From NCBI RefSeq assembly GCF_018860805.1, contig NZ_JAHKQR010000016.1:310001-374000 (forward strand): 64,000 nt of DNA, in the 5' to 3' direction. The notes beneath the pieces were generated by a model. The model searched no databases. It saw only the letters and a program-made list of their open reading frames with translations, and was not told the DNA's origin. The first letter of the stretch is position 1, and every line of letters starts with the position of its first letter. This document shows positions 35,358 to 44,911 of the stretch, piece after piece. This stretch comes from Aestuariibacter sp. A3R04. Its GTDB lineage: Bacteria > Pseudomonadota > Gammaproteobacteria > Enterobacterales > Alteromonadaceae. Both the position numbers and the translations under genes were made by a program.

Positions 35358-37343
35358 TTGAAATGGCTCCAACGTTTTTCGCTCATTCAACTTACCGTTA
35401 CCAGTGCATGTTTGTTTCTCGTCATCATTCTGACCTTAGTGATCAAAGACACGCGCAATACACTTGATAAGGTAAATTTAGCCGAAGATGATATTCGTCT
35501 TATTGCGTTACTCGATGCACTTGAGAAAGTCGCTCATCATCACGCTGTTGAGCGGGGGCTAACCGCGGGGTTCCTGGGATCAAACACCAACGAAGCCCGG
35601 CAAAAGGTTATAGCACAACGCACCAAAGCCGATGACGCTGTACAGCATTTCCAGGCACAATTGCGCCTGGACTGGCCACCGGGCTATAAAATCAGTGAAA
35701 ATGTGGTCATTGTGCAGCAGTTCCTGCAAAAAAAAGCCGCCATTCGCCGCCAGATTGATAAACTAAACGGCAGTGAAGCCTTCAGCTACTACAGTTCACT
35801 GAATAAAGCGGCATTGGAAGCCGCGGCAAACATTACTTTGAACATCAGCGCCAAAAGCGCCAGTTCGGGGCTGACAAATGCCCTGGAACTGGCCTGGTTA
35901 AAAGAGCGTCTCGGGCAAGTACGGGGGAAAGTAAACGGCGTACTGGCAAAGCAGTCAGTCACGGCATCCACACTGGCAGAAATTGCCACGTATCAAAACG
36001 AAATTCAGGCCCTTAGCACGTTATTAGAGCAGTTGCTAAGTGGGAAGCAGAAGCAAGATTTCCTGACAGCCAGTAACTCTTCTAACACAGCATTGATGCG
36101 CAACGTAACAGATGCGCTAAAACAGCCCGATGTTGTGTATTCGTCACTGCCTGATGCCAATGCCTGGTTTACTGCAGCAACACAACAAATTGGCAGTATA
36201 AAACGCATTCTGGATCAACAATGGCTTAATATTCAAGACACCGCCGCTACCAATGTGAAAAAGGAAACCACCTTTTTGTATACGGTTGTTGCCATTACGG
36301 TGATGGCCATTTTACTGGTGAGTTTATTGTATCTTGCCATGCTTAAGCTTTTGCGCTCTCAACTGGGTATTTTGGAAGAGAAACTCGATACCGTGGCGGG
36401 CAGTGGCAACCTGATGCTAGACGTGAGCCTCGACAGCAATAACGAACTGGGGGTTATTTCCAGGCAGGTCCAGCACATGATTATGGCCCTCAGGGATCTC
36501 ATTGTGGGTTTAAGTAAATCCCTCGCCAACTCGGATATTCTCACTGCCGACTTACAACAAGCCACCTCTGTAGTACTAACCGATGCCGATGCCACACAAC
36601 AGAAATCGCGTGATATTACGCTCGCTATTGAACAAATGGCGGCAACCAGCCGGGAGATTGCATCATCAACGTCAGAGACACTCTCAGCGAGTCAATCTCT
36701 AAAGGAAGTAGCAGACCGCTCATTGCAGGCCAATAACCATATTCGTCGTACGATTGAAAGTTTGTCTGTAGACATGCAAAACGCGTCAGAAAAAGCCCAG
36801 GCAATGGGTGAACAAATGTCGGAAATCAGCAGTATTATCAACACCATTAATTCCTTGTCAGAGCAAACCAACTTACTTGCCCTAAATGCTGCCATAGAAG
36901 CTGCCCGGGCGGGAGAGCACGGCAGAGGTTTTGCTGTTGTTGCCGATGAAGTCAGACAGCTGGCTACGGCGAGCAGAGCTTCTACGGATAAAATATCCAC
37001 CCTGCTCGACAGCCTCACCCAAGCCAGTAATGATGTTATCAACAGTATCAGCGATAGCGCTGAACAGACGACCACAGCATTGCGAACCACTGAAGACGGC
37101 GAGGCTGCAGCAGAAGAGGTACGCCAGAATGCTGATCAGGTGGAAACGCTGGCCAACACCATGACAACCGCCACTGAACAGCAATCGGTAACCGCTCAGC
37201 AAATCGCCAGTAATGTAGTGAGTGTTCAACAAGCCGCAGCAGAAGAACATCAATTGGCCAGAGAGCTAAACAAACTGGCCACCGATTTGCGGGAAAATGC
37301 CAAAGTACTGCAAAACACCATGGGGCACTTTAAAGTGACCTGA
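35358..37343 (+). CDS. methyl-accepting chemotaxis protein with NIT-type sensor domain
   Basis: A 661-residue chemoreceptor. The periplasmic region (about 32-305) begins with the pattern [21 protein letters not shown] and fits the NIT (nitrate/nitrite-sensing) domain, in which a conserved V-x-E-R-G-x-T/S motif lies at the ligand site. A second membrane segment (about 308-330) precedes a HAMP domain, and the signalling tip is [20 protein letters not shown]. The start is TTG at 35358, chosen because AGAGGA lies 7 bases upstream and the N-terminal membrane helix begins here ([15 protein letters not shown]). Nitrate or nitrite as signal is family inference. It ends 5 bases from the convergent GH5 gene. 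Confidence 0.9.
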   Translation: MKWLQRFSLIQLTVTSACLFLVIILTLVIKDTRNTLDKVNLAEDDIRLIALLDALEKVAHHHAVERGLTAGFLGSNTNEARQKVIAQRTKADDAVQHFQAQLRLDWPPGYKISENVVIVQQFLQKKAAIRRQIDKLNGSEAFSYYSSLNKAALEAAANITLNISAKSASSGLTNALELAWLKERLGQVRGKVNGVLAKQSVTASTLAEIATYQNEIQALSTLLEQLLSGKQKQDFLTASNSSNTALMRNVTDALKQPDVVYSSLPDANAWFTAATQQIGSIKRILDQQWLNIQDTAATNVKKETTFLYTVVAITVMAILLVSLLYLAMLKLLRSQLGILEEKLDTVAGSGNLMLDVSLDSNNELGVISRQVQHMIMALRDLIVGLSKSLANSDILTADLQQATSVVLTDADATQQKSRDITLAIEQMAATSREIASSTSETLSASQSLKEVADRSLQANNHIRRTIESLSVDMQNASEKAQAMGEQMSEISSIINTINSLSEQTNLLALNAAIEAARAGEHGRGFAVVADEVRQLATASRASTDKISTLLDSLTQASNDVINSISDSAEQTTTALRTTEDGEAAAEEVRQNADQVETLANTMTTATEQQSVTAQQIASNVVSVQQAAAEEHQLARELNKLATDLRENAKVLQNTMGHFKVT

Positions 37344-37348
37344 CGGGG

Positions 37349-38848
37349 TTAAAGCGCTGCCTTCTCACATTGCCCCGCGTGCCAGGTAAGGGTGTTGGAC
37401 GGCGGCGATTCGCCACTTTCGTTAACGGCTATAACCCGGTACAGGAACGCGCCGGTTAAACCGGGGGCGCTTACATCGATGAACAAGGGGGTTTCCGCAG
37501 GGTTGAAGTCGACAATGCCGTCTGAGAAATTCGGTGTTACCACTTCCCACACATCACCTTCTTTGGCCTTTCGCTCGATGCGATACGCACGTCCAAGTGG
37601 TGCCCCCATAAACGCGATCTCTCCGCATTTGTCCACCGCCCTGAGTACAGGTGCCGAAGGCGGCGCCAGGGGAGCCGCGTAGTCTTTGCCGTCCATGCGG
37701 GCTTGTGTATGTCTCACCAGCGCAGTGACCTGAAGCTCCTGGTTGGCATGAGCCTCAGCAAAGCCCGGCAAATGATAGCTCTTATATCCCGAGTTGCCTT
37801 CGTGGTGCCAATAGAACCCGCCGTTGTGACGATGGCCTCTGAAGCCCCACACGAAACCGCCTACGGCCTTGTGGCCATCAACAGATGTTGTCACCAATGC
37901 GTCGGCGATGGTGCGCATTTTTTCAATGGGAACCAAACCGTACTCCCCCACCAAATACGCTTTTTTGCCGCCAATCGCTGCAAGGTCGCGATAAACGGTG
38001 TCAGGGCTATTATTCCCTACATTCGTGTAGAAATGGTTGCTAACAATATCGATATCGTCGTTGTTCAATGAACCGGGGGTAATGGCTGTATAGTTGCCAT
38101 CTACGACGAGTTGATGCGGTGCCAGTTGTTTTATTAACCGTGCGGTCGATGCCACAAATGCCTGCGTGCTGCCTTTGAGTTCATTGCCGGTTTCCCAGGC
38201 CATGATCGCTTTTTCATCGTAATAGTACCGGCCGGTAATGGTGTTTTTACGGGTGATGACCTGACGAATAATTTGGTGATACGCCTGAAACGTCTTACTC
38301 TTTACATCGTAAAAATCGTCTGCCGTTTCGCCGTAAAATGCGGCTAACTGCTTGCGACCTCCCCACCAGTCCCAGTGGTCGATGAAAGGAAGAATCAACC
38401 GCAGTTGATTTTCTTCCGCCAGGGCAATCATTTGGTCATATACCACCATGGCAGTTTCATTGAGCACCGGCATTCCGCCTGACTTTTTCGGTGGCAAAAT
38501 GTGCACCGGGCGGCCACAGGCATCATCGTCGGGATGCGCTACCGACAGCACGTAAATACGCATGGCTTTGTGGCCGGTCAGGCTTAAGGCCTTAATCCAG
38601 TTTTCCTGCTCATCGCGGGTAGGCAATTTGAAATATTGCCCCCAGTTGCGCCTGTCAGCCTCGCATTTACCTCGGGCATCATCTTCAATGCGGTGCAATT
38701 CAGGGGCGTGAATACCAAAAAAACGAAACGGTGTCTCACCATCAAAGAGCTGGCTTCCCTGTCGGGTGATGAAGTGTTCAAAACCGTAACTCACTGAACT
38801 GAAAAGCATACACAGCACTACGGCCGCGAACTTCACGTGTTTTGCCAT
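37349..38848 (-). CDS. GH5-type beta-mannan hydrolase with C-terminal Fn3-like module
   Basis: A secreted or periplasmic 499-residue enzyme. ATG 38848 directly follows the epimerase stop codon (TAG-T-ATG) and starts a signal peptide ending near SVSYG (residue 22); the longer open frame upstream overlaps the epimerase and is not used. The clan A barrel has acid/base Glu 223 in WETGNELKG and nucleophile Glu 302 in LVGEYGLVP. A Fn3-like module (about 405-495: SAPVLRAVDKCGEIAFMG ... RVIAVNESGESPPSN) closes the protein. As the last gene of the mannan operon it is most likely an endo- or exo-beta-mannanase acting on mannooligosaccharides in the periplasm. GH5 cellulases share the fold, so activity is inferred from context. 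Confidence 0.85.
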   Translation of the reverse strand: MAKHVKFAAVVLCMLFSSVSYGFEHFITRQGSQLFDGETPFRFFGIHAPELHRIEDDARGKCEADRRNWGQYFKLPTRDEQENWIKALSLTGHKAMRIYVLSVAHPDDDACGRPVHILPPKKSGGMPVLNETAMVVYDQMIALAEENQLRLILPFIDHWDWWGGRKQLAAFYGETADDFYDVKSKTFQAYHQIIRQVITRKNTITGRYYYDEKAIMAWETGNELKGSTQAFVASTARLIKQLAPHQLVVDGNYTAITPGSLNNDDIDIVSNHFYTNVGNNSPDTVYRDLAAIGGKKAYLVGEYGLVPIEKMRTIADALVTTSVDGHKAVGGFVWGFRGHRHNGGFYWHHEGNSGYKSYHLPGFAEAHANQELQVTALVRHTQARMDGKDYAAPLAPPSAPVLRAVDKCGEIAFMGAPLGRAYRIERKAKEGDVWEVVTPNFSDGIVDFNPAETPLFIDVSAPGLTGAFLYRVIAVNESGESPPSNTLTWHAGQCEKAAL

Positions 38849-38849
38849 A

Positions 38850-40061
38850 CTAATAACCCTCAGCAACCAAACGACGTTTGAGCTCCAGCATTGCCCGCCC
38901 ATTGTGGTAAGGGCCTTTCCAAAAGCCGGCTTTGTAATCCTGGTTTTTCCCACCATGACTGCGCGCCAACCACAACCACTCACCGTCATCCACATGTTCA
39001 GCCATTATATAGCGCCAGATGCGGTCACAGACTTCGCGATACCGTTGCTCACCAGTAAGCGTGTATGCATTTAAAAACCCCACCAGCGCCTCGGCCTGAA
39101 CCCACCAATGGCTGTGCTCGCCCAAAGTTTCCGTTGCACTGTCATATTCGTCAATGACATAGCCTTTAGAGGCCACACCTTTGCGCAAACACGATTCTGC
39201 CAGCGCAATGGCAACTTGCTGTGTCCGCTCACTAACCGCCGGATTTTGCAGTACTTCTGCCGCCTCACACAACAACCAGCTGGCCTCAATATCGTGACCA
39301 AAAGACAGACGGTCGAACTGACTTTGCCAATCCATGTCAAAAAACAACGCCAGATGTTGCTTGTCTTGCACCACGACACGGTCTAAAAACACGGCCATCA
39401 CATGGTCAAGTGCTTCCTGTGTGGTTGGTGATGCGTCAACCTGATGCAACGCTGTGTAGGCTTCCAGTACGTGTAAATGGGTGTTCATGGATTTAGGACT
39501 GTTGAGATCTTTCTCACTCAGGCGAAAGTCAGTGATTTTTCCCCACTCGCGACTACACGCTTCGATATAACCGCCGGCATTGTGATCGCGGGCAAAGTTC
39601 TCCACTAACCGAAACAAGATCTGGGCGAGCTTAAGGGCGTCTTCAGACTGGCTCAAGGTAAAATAACTACACAGGGCATATATGCCAAAACACTGAGCAT
39701 ACACCTGTTTTTTCCCATTGATGATTGCACCGGATGCGCTTAGCTCCCACACCAACCCGCCGTATTGCTGGTCGACAAAGTACTCTGTGAGATATTGATA
39801 GGCCCTATCGGCCATGGCTCTGTCTTCCGCCAGTTGGGTGTGCCTGGCATACTCGCTGAAGAACCACAGTATACGCGTATTGAGCACAATGCCTTTGCTG
39901 GCCGCCCGAACGGGCTTTGACTGGTTGTCGACTTCACCGTAAAAGCCACCGTGTTCATTGTCGATGCTGTGCCGTTTCCACCACGACGCAATGGCGGTTA
40001 GCTGCGCATCCACTTGGTGGCCTGTCAATCTGTCATTGAATTTTCTAGCCGCGATAGTCAT
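38850..40061 (-). CDS. AGE-family epimerase, probable mannobiose 2-epimerase
   Basis: A 403-residue cytoplasmic (alpha/alpha)6-barrel protein of the N-acylglucosamine 2-epimerase family. Landmarks are WKRHSIDNEHGGFYGEVDN near the N-terminus, QYGGLVWELSASG, NTHLHVLEAYTALHQ, FGHDIEASWLLCEAAE and the closing LWLARSHGGKNQDYKAGFWKGPYHNGRAMLEL (shown in part: GFWKGPYHNGRAMLE), the pattern of cellobiose 2-epimerases. Beside a GH130 phosphorylase the expected reaction is beta-1,4-mannobiose to mannosyl-glucose, as established for the Bacteroides mannobiose pathway. The ATG overlaps the GH130 stop codon by 4 bases (ATGA), so translation is coupled. Confidence 0.92.
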   Translation of the reverse strand: MTIAARKFNDRLTGHQVDAQLTAIASWWKRHSIDNEHGGFYGEVDNQSKPVRAASKGIVLNTRILWFFSEYARHTQLAEDRAMADRAYQYLTEYFVDQQYGGLVWELSASGAIINGKKQVYAQCFGIYALCSYFTLSQSEDALKLAQILFRLVENFARDHNAGGYIEACSREWGKITDFRLSEKDLNSPKSMNTHLHVLEAYTALHQVDASPTTQEALDHVMAVFLDRVVVQDKQHLALFFDMDWQSQFDRLSFGHDIEASWLLCEAAEVLQNPAVSERTQQVAIALAESCLRKGVASKGYVIDEYDSATETLGEHSHWWVQAEALVGFLNAYTLTGEQRYREVCDRIWRYIMAEHVDDGEWLWLARSHGGKNQDYKAGFWKGPYHNGRAMLELKRRLVAEGY

Positions 40062-41236
40062 GCGCCTGCCTGCTCGTTGCTGTCAATTAATGCATTAATA
40101 GCGGCAACAGATCGAGCCGATGTAAAGCCGTCTTCAGGTGTATTCACGCAGTAGTCCACCAACTGTGATACCGTGCTGGTAGCGACATGCATACGGGTGT
40201 CGGAAGACGCGTAGTAAATAAACACTTCATCGTTTTCATTGCGGATCCAGCCATTACTAAACGCCACGTTACTTACGTCGCCCACCCGTTCTTCACCTTC
40301 AGGTGCAATAAAATAGCCACCAGGACAGTGGGTAATTTTCCAGGGCTCGTGTAAATCGGTCATTAACATGTATAACACATAGCGCAAACCCGCGGCGGTG
40401 TTTCTCACACCGTGAGCCAGGTGCAACCAGCCCTGCGTTGTTTTTATTGGAGCGGGACCCTGACCGTTTTTAAGCTCATACACAGTGTGATAAGCCTTAG
40501 GGTGCACAATGGTTTCTTCATCTACACGGGCATTCTCCATAGACTCAGTTAAGCCCCAGCCAATGCCACCGCCGCCACCGATGTCAATAAAACCGTCCTG
40601 TGGACGGGTAAATAGTGCGTATTTGCCATCAACGAACGCTTCGTGCAACACCACATTGCGTTGCTGCCCGCTATTAGTGATAAGGTCAGGTAAACGTTCC
40701 CAGGTAACCAGATCTTTGGTTCTGGCGATGCCGCACTGAGCTACAGCGGCAGACGTATCTGCCATGTTAGTTTTGTCTTTGCGTTCGGTACAGAACAGCC
40801 CATAGATATATCCATCTTCGTGCTTTGTTAAACGCATGTCATAAATATTGGTATCAGGCTCATGGGTTTCGGGCATGGTGACAGGACGGGGCCAAAACCG
40901 GAAGTTGTCTACGCCATTGTCACTTTCAGCCACTGCGAAAAAGGACTTTCTATCACTGCCCTCGACGCGCACTACCATCAGGTATTTTCCGTTGTGGTAA
41001 ATTGCGCCGGCGTTAAACGCGGCGTTTACACCAATGCGTTCCATTAAGAACGGATTGCGACTTTGGCTAAAATCGTACCGCCAGTTCAGGGGAATGTGAT
41101 CTGCCGTCACCACGGGGTTTTTCCAGCGCTGATAAATACCATTGCCACCCGCCACGGGCTTGTTAGTCGCGCTTAACAGCGCTTCATGTGCAGAAAGCAA
41201 GGCCTCTTTGCGTTGTTGAAATTGTGTCGTATCCAT
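40058..41236 (-). CDS. GH130 4-O-beta-D-mannosyl-D-glucose phosphorylase
   Basis: A 392-residue cytoplasmic phosphorylase of GH130. The five-bladed propeller motifs include NPFLMERIGVNAAFNAGA, YLMVVRVEGSDRKSFFA, and the catalytic region NIYDMRLTKHEDGYIYG with Asp 133 in YDMR, matching subfamily 1 enzymes that phosphorolyse mannosyl-glucose to mannose-1-phosphate and glucose. ATG 41236 is preferred to a Met 13 codons upstream, because the upstream frame lies within the transporter gene, AAGG is available about 11 bases ahead, and the transporter stop codon is 4 bases before. Epimerase and phosphorylase are adjacent and coupled. Confidence 0.93.
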   Translation of the reverse strand: MDTTQFQQRKEALLSAHEALLSATNKPVAGGNGIYQRWKNPVVTADHIPLNWRYDFSQSRNPFLMERIGVNAAFNAGAIYHNGKYLMVVRVEGSDRKSFFAVAESDNGVDNFRFWPRPVTMPETHEPDTNIYDMRLTKHEDGYIYGLFCTERKDKTNMADTSAAVAQCGIARTKDLVTWERLPDLITNSGQQRNVVLHEAFVDGKYALFTRPQDGFIDIGGGGGIGWGLTESMENARVDEETIVHPKAYHTVYELKNGQGPAPIKTTQGWLHLAHGVRNTAAGLRYVLYMLMTDLHEPWKITHCPGGYFIAPEGEERVGDVSNVAFSNGWIRNENDEVFIYYASSDTRMHVATSTVSQLVDYCVNTPEDGFTSARSVAAINALIDSNEQAGA

Positions 41237-41240
41237 AAAA

Positions 41241-43112
41241 TTACTTACCTTGATGTTTGGGTATAAACGGTTCATTTACTGTGCTTGCCAGAGCTGGGAC
41301 AAGGCTATCGTCGTCTTCCAGTGTGTCCCACCAGCTGAATTTGAGTATTGCGGTGGTCAACAAGGCCATTCCAGCTGCAGCGGTAAACATTGACCAGTTC
41401 TGTATCACCATAAAAATTGGCGCCGCTGTTAGTGAGGTGTGCCACAGAAGGCCCACGCCTACGTTGAACATGTCGCGCTTAAAGGCCGTATTGCTTGTCA
41501 CCGACGGATCTTTTCGTTGTGCAGCCTGTAAAACGGGCTTCCAGAACCCCCATGGGCGGGTTTTTACATAGAAATTCACCAGCACGTCCATGTCGTCAGG
41601 GCCGCTTTTAAGGCTGGCAATTACGCAAACGACCAGACACAATCCAAACAATGCGGGAAAGGCGTACAGAGGTGACAAATCGGTAAACATCAGTGGAACT
41701 GCGGCTGCAATACCAGCCACCATACCGGCGAAATAGCCGTATCCGGAAAAGCGCCACCAATACCATTTCAGTAAATTTGAAGCCGTATAGCCGCCATACA
41801 GGGCAGAAACCAACCACATCACCACACTGTTCAATGAGGGAACAAACAACCCGATAAGTGTGCCGGCCACGATGAACACTACAGACACCAGGTAACTCAT
41901 TTTTACCGCTTGCTTTTCGGTTGCCTGAGGATTGATGTAACGCTTGTAAATATCGTTAACCACATAGGCGGGCGCAGCATTGGTGGTGGCGGCAAACGTA
42001 GACATAAAAGTAGCCAGCAACCCTGCGATTACCAACCCCAACAAGCCACTGGGCACAAAATTAGCCAAGGCAAAGGGCAGGATTTGTTCAAAATCTACAT
42101 CAGGCCCCATTTGTTGCAAGGTGGGCATAAAATACACCAGCGCCAGAATGGTCAGCCCTGTGATCATCATATAGCGGGGAAACAGCAGAACAATGCTTAC
42201 AAACCCACTCATTTTTGCTGCTTCGGCCGGCGTTTTTGCCGACAGCACTCGCTGCATATCAAAGTTCGGCGCGGGTCCTGCCATGCTCTGTAGTATGCCT
42301 TTGAACAGCACCAACATGATAAATATAGAGAACAATGACCAGCCATCTTCCACAATTTTCTCGTTCGCCTGCGCCAGCACACCGCTCCAGTCAAGATCGA
42401 GAGTCCATCCAAAACCCATGGACCCCCACCCATCGGGCACTACTTCGGCAAGCATTTCAGGCGACACCTGCTGCATGGCAATAATGCCGATGGCGATACA
42501 CGCCACTGTCATAATGACAAACTGCAGTACTTCCGTAAAAACCACACTCACCATACCGCCTTTTACCACGTAAATAGATGTGAACAAGGTGATAATAAGG
42601 CCATAAATCAGGGCATTATTGTGTGGATCGGCATGCAATTCCCACGGTAAAAAGATAGCGGCGAACTTTCCAACGCCAATAAACCCGTACGCCAGAAAAC
42701 CCAGCACACTGAGTAACGCAAAGAACACCACAACAAAATGGCTTAACTGCGCACCGCGACCTTCGCCAAACCTGAACCGGATCCATTCTGCTCCCGTCAT
42801 CACACCAGAACGACGCAACCAGACAGACAGAAACACCATAAGAAAAATCTGATTAAAGCTGGGCCACAGCCACGGAATGTAAACACTTTTTAACCCGTAG
42901 ATAAAAAGCAGGTAAACCATCCACATGGTACCGCTAATATCAAACATGCCCGAAGCATTGGAGAGCCCGAGAAAAGGCCAGGATATTTGGTTGCCGCCGA
43001 GAAAATAACCTTTAGTGCTTTTTCTGGCCATGCGCGAAACTACCACGCCTAACGCCAAAACTGCTACCAGATACAATAGCAAGATGGCTATATCTAACGA
43101 CGTTAAAACCAT
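41241..43112 (-). CDS. sodium:solute symporter, probable mannobiose transporter
   Basis: A 623-residue inner-membrane protein of the SSS family with about 13-15 helices. It starts MVLTSLDIAILLLYLVAVLALG and shows the typical GGNQISWPFLGLSNASGMFDISG sequence in the first core helix, where sodium binding occurs. GAGGG lies 5 bases before ATG 43112; the frame extends six codons upstream. It is the first gene of the operon with GH130, epimerase and GH5, and the perfect LacI-type palindrome lies 55 bases upstream. Mannobiose or short mannooligosaccharides are the likely substrates by context. Confidence 0.9.
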   Translation of the reverse strand: MVLTSLDIAILLLYLVAVLALGVVVSRMARKSTKGYFLGGNQISWPFLGLSNASGMFDISGTMWMVYLLFIYGLKSVYIPWLWPSFNQIFLMVFLSVWLRRSGVMTGAEWIRFRFGEGRGAQLSHFVVVFFALLSVLGFLAYGFIGVGKFAAIFLPWELHADPHNNALIYGLIITLFTSIYVVKGGMVSVVFTEVLQFVIMTVACIAIGIIAMQQVSPEMLAEVVPDGWGSMGFGWTLDLDWSGVLAQANEKIVEDGWSLFSIFIMLVLFKGILQSMAGPAPNFDMQRVLSAKTPAEAAKMSGFVSIVLLFPRYMMITGLTILALVYFMPTLQQMGPDVDFEQILPFALANFVPSGLLGLVIAGLLATFMSTFAATTNAAPAYVVNDIYKRYINPQATEKQAVKMSYLVSVVFIVAGTLIGLFVPSLNSVVMWLVSALYGGYTASNLLKWYWWRFSGYGYFAGMVAGIAAAVPLMFTDLSPLYAFPALFGLCLVVCVIASLKSGPDDMDVLVNFYVKTRPWGFWKPVLQAAQRKDPSVTSNTAFKRDMFNVGVGLLWHTSLTAAPIFMVIQNWSMFTAAAGMALLTTAILKFSWWDTLEDDDSLVPALASTVNEPFIPKHQGK

Positions 43113-43166
43113 AATTCCCTCAAAACACACTGTTCGTTACATAATTGTAAATATTCGCACACCTTA

Positions 43167-43184
43167 AAATGAACCGGTTCATTT
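43167..43184. promoter_or_regulatory. LacI-family operator AAATGAACCGGTTCATTT (perfect)
   Basis: An 18-bp perfect palindrome with the central CG step typical of LacI-family operators, 55 bases upstream of the symporter gene. The same 18 bases occur at 51283-51300. Confidence 0.85.
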
Positions 43185-43244
43185 ATCAAGTGGTTTTTGC
43201 CTTCCGAAATAGATATTTGCGCCCGCAGTCCGATAACATTAAAC

Positions 43245-43262
43245 TAATGAACCGGTAAATAC
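43245..43262. promoter_or_regulatory. degenerate LacI-family operator TAATGAACCGGTAAATAC
   Basis: The left half matches the perfect operator and the right half is degenerate. It is 51 bases upstream of the LacI-family gene, so autoregulation is likely. A further weak half-site (TGAACGGGTA) is at about 43271. Confidence 0.55.
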
Positions 43263-43312
43263 CTATTTATTGAACGGGTATTCCACAGATTTTAATCAGT
43301 CACGAGATTTAT

Positions 43313-44305
43313 ATGGCCACAATTCGGGATGTAGCAAAAGCAGCAGGACTGTCCACCGGCACCGTATCAAAAGCATTGAGTAAGCCAGAGAGCGTTTCTC
43401 CGAAAAACCTGGTGAAGGTACAAGAAGCCATTGCCAGGCTAAACTACAAACCCAATATGCTGGCACAAAAGTTTCGCAGCAAACGCTCAAACACACTGGT
43501 AGTGCTGGTACCCGACATTGCCAACCTCTTTTTCGCCAAGGTCATTAGTGGTATTGAAAGCGTAGCCCAAGACGCCGGATTCAGCGTGCTGCTAGGCGAC
43601 ACGAAAGATTCCCAGGCCCGGGAAAAAGAATTTATAAAAATGGTGGAAACCCGCTTGGCCGATGGCGTTATTAACCTTCGCCCGTACCGAGAACAAGACG
43701 CCTTACTTCCCCGTGATGATATTTTTTCCGTGGCCGCCAGTAGTTGTGAAAACACGCCGTCTTACTCGGTGCGCATTGACAATGTTGGTGCCTCAAAAAA
43801 AATGGTAGAACACTTGCTGAACCTTGGTCATAAACGCATTGGTGTTATCACAGGGCTTAAGCAAAACCCCCACACCATCGACAGATTAAAGGGCTACCGC
43901 CATGCGCTAGCAGGAGCGGGAATAGACTATGACCCCAGTATTGTTATTGAGGGTGACTTTAACTATTGGTCGGGACTCAGTGCAGCCGAACGCTTTAACG
44001 CCATGCCTTCCCGCCCCACTGCAGTGTGTTGTTTTAACGACGAAATGGCCATTGCCGCCATACGGGGGTTTGCAGAAAAAGGCATTCGTGTACCAGACGA
44101 TATTTCCGTTACCGGGTTTGATAACATGGACGTGTCCAAATACACGGTACCGTCGTTAACCACAATAGCGCAACCTGCAGAAAAGATAGGCGAAAGAGCT
44201 GCAGAAATTCTCATTGGGCTTATCAGGGGCGAACCTCAACCCGTTACCGAACACGTTCTGCCCTACGAGTTTATCATTCGGGAAAGTACTACCTCACCTC
44301 AATAG
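43313..44305 (+). CDS. LacI-family regulator of the mannan locus
   Basis: A 330-residue regulator. The N-terminal helix-turn-helix is MATIRDVAKAAGLSTGTVSKALS (shown in part: IRDVAKAAGLSTGTVSKAL), with a hinge around NYKPNMLAQKFRSKRS and a periplasmic-binding-protein-like effector domain (VLVPDIANLFFAKVISGIE, GVITGLKQNPHTIDRLKGY, TGFDNMDVSKYTVPSLTTIAQP). It is divergent from the symporter operon. The palindromes AAATGAACCGGTTCATTT and variants near this gene, the operon, the GH26 gene and the sugar isomerase define its probable regulon. A mannooligosaccharide or mannose-derived effector is inferred. Its stop codon lies in a terminator stem. Confidence 0.93.
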   Translation: MATIRDVAKAAGLSTGTVSKALSKPESVSPKNLVKVQEAIARLNYKPNMLAQKFRSKRSNTLVVLVPDIANLFFAKVISGIESVAQDAGFSVLLGDTKDSQAREKEFIKMVETRLADGVINLRPYREQDALLPRDDIFSVAASSCENTPSYSVRIDNVGASKKMVEHLLNLGHKRIGVITGLKQNPHTIDRLKGYRHALAGAGIDYDPSIVIEGDFNYWSGLSAAERFNAMPSRPTAVCCFNDEMAIAAIRGFAEKGIRVPDDISVTGFDNMDVSKYTVPSLTTIAQPAEKIGERAAEILIGLIRGEPQPVTEHVLPYEFIIRESTTSPQ

Positions 44306-44330
44306 GGCCGCACACTTCTGCGGCCCTATT
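44301..44330 (+). terminator. Rho-independent terminator of the LacI-family gene
   Basis: AATAGGGCCGCA (44301-44312) and TGCGGCCCTATT (44319-44330) form a 12-bp perfect stem with a 6-base loop, ending in a short T-run (ATTTCG). The TAG stop codon is inside the left arm. Confidence 0.8.
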
Positions 44331-44362
44331 TCGTCACCAAAATTCTACTCACACACCCGAAT

Positions 44363-44380
44363 ATTTGAACCGGTTCATGT
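44363..44380. promoter_or_regulatory. orphan LacI-family operator ATTTGAACCGGTTCATGT in a convergent gap
   Basis: The 10-bp core GAACCGGTTC is perfect, with near-matching flanks. It lies between the 3' ends of the LacI gene and the SugE-like gene, downstream of the LacI terminator, so no start codon is nearby on either strand. It may be an auxiliary operator for DNA looping or a relic. Confidence 0.6.
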
Positions 44381-44406
44381 CAACTTTGTTAATTAATTTC
44401 ACACGA

Positions 44407-44721
44407 TCATCCGACTTTGAGGAGTACCACGCCAGCCACAATAAGCATCACGCCCACGTAACGCAGCATTGAGCTTGCATCGTTAAAAAACCATACACCA
44501 ACCAGAAAAGTACCGGCCGCACCAATACCCGTCCACACGGCATAAGCCGTACCCAGGGGAATATTTTTTTGCGCGAGAAAAAGTAAGAACCCGCTTAAAG
44601 CCATAAAACTAACTGCCATGGCAATACCTGCAACCCTGTGCTGGCCGGATTGTGCGATTTTTAAGCCCAGCGGCCAGCCTATTTCCGTGAATCCTGCGAG
44701 AACTAAATACACCCAGCTCAT
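44407..44721 (-). CDS. small multidrug resistance family exporter (SugE/Gdx-like)
   Basis: A 104-residue membrane protein with four helices. The N-terminus MSWVYLVLAGFTEIGWPLGLK carries the essential Glu at position 13, and GTAYAVWTGIGAAGTF is the family signature. The GLK after the glutamate helix is typical of the SugE/Gdx branch, which exports guanidinium, in contrast to EmrE-type drug pumps (family knowledge). I looked upstream for a guanidine riboswitch and saw none. The gene interrupts the mannan locus between the LacI gene and the TonB receptor without an evident functional link. Confidence 0.88.
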   Translation of the reverse strand: MSWVYLVLAGFTEIGWPLGLKIAQSGQHRVAGIAMAVSFMALSGFLLFLAQKNIPLGTAYAVWTGIGAAGTFLVGVWFFNDASSMLRYVGVMLIVAGVVLLKVG

Positions 44722-44802
44722 AAATGCTCACTTGTTTTGGAAAAAAAGACGAGTGGGAGATATATCGTTGCTGACAGGGAAGGCAAGATACAAGCGACAG
44801 AA

Positions 44803-44845
44803 AGAAGAAAAGTGCCGACCAATATCAGCTATCAGCCAGCACTTT
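44803..44845 (-). terminator. candidate terminator after the mannan TonB receptor gene
   Basis: On the minus strand AAAGTGC and GCACTTT (44839-44845 and 44809-44815) form a 7-bp stem with a long loop (23 bases), followed by TTCTTCTTTC. It is 67 bases past the receptor stop codon. The long loop lowers confidence. Confidence 0.4.
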
Positions 44846-44911
44846 AGTTGGGGCTAAGAGCAGCACGTGTACAATGGGGACGACACCTACTACCGCAAAG
44901 CCGGGGACACA

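Noticed and set aside
44722..44911. Possible guanidine riboswitch upstream of the SugE-like gene
   Set aside because: I looked for paired hairpins with ACGR loops or the longer ykkC-type core on the minus strand and found only a weak hairpin and the receptor's candidate terminator.
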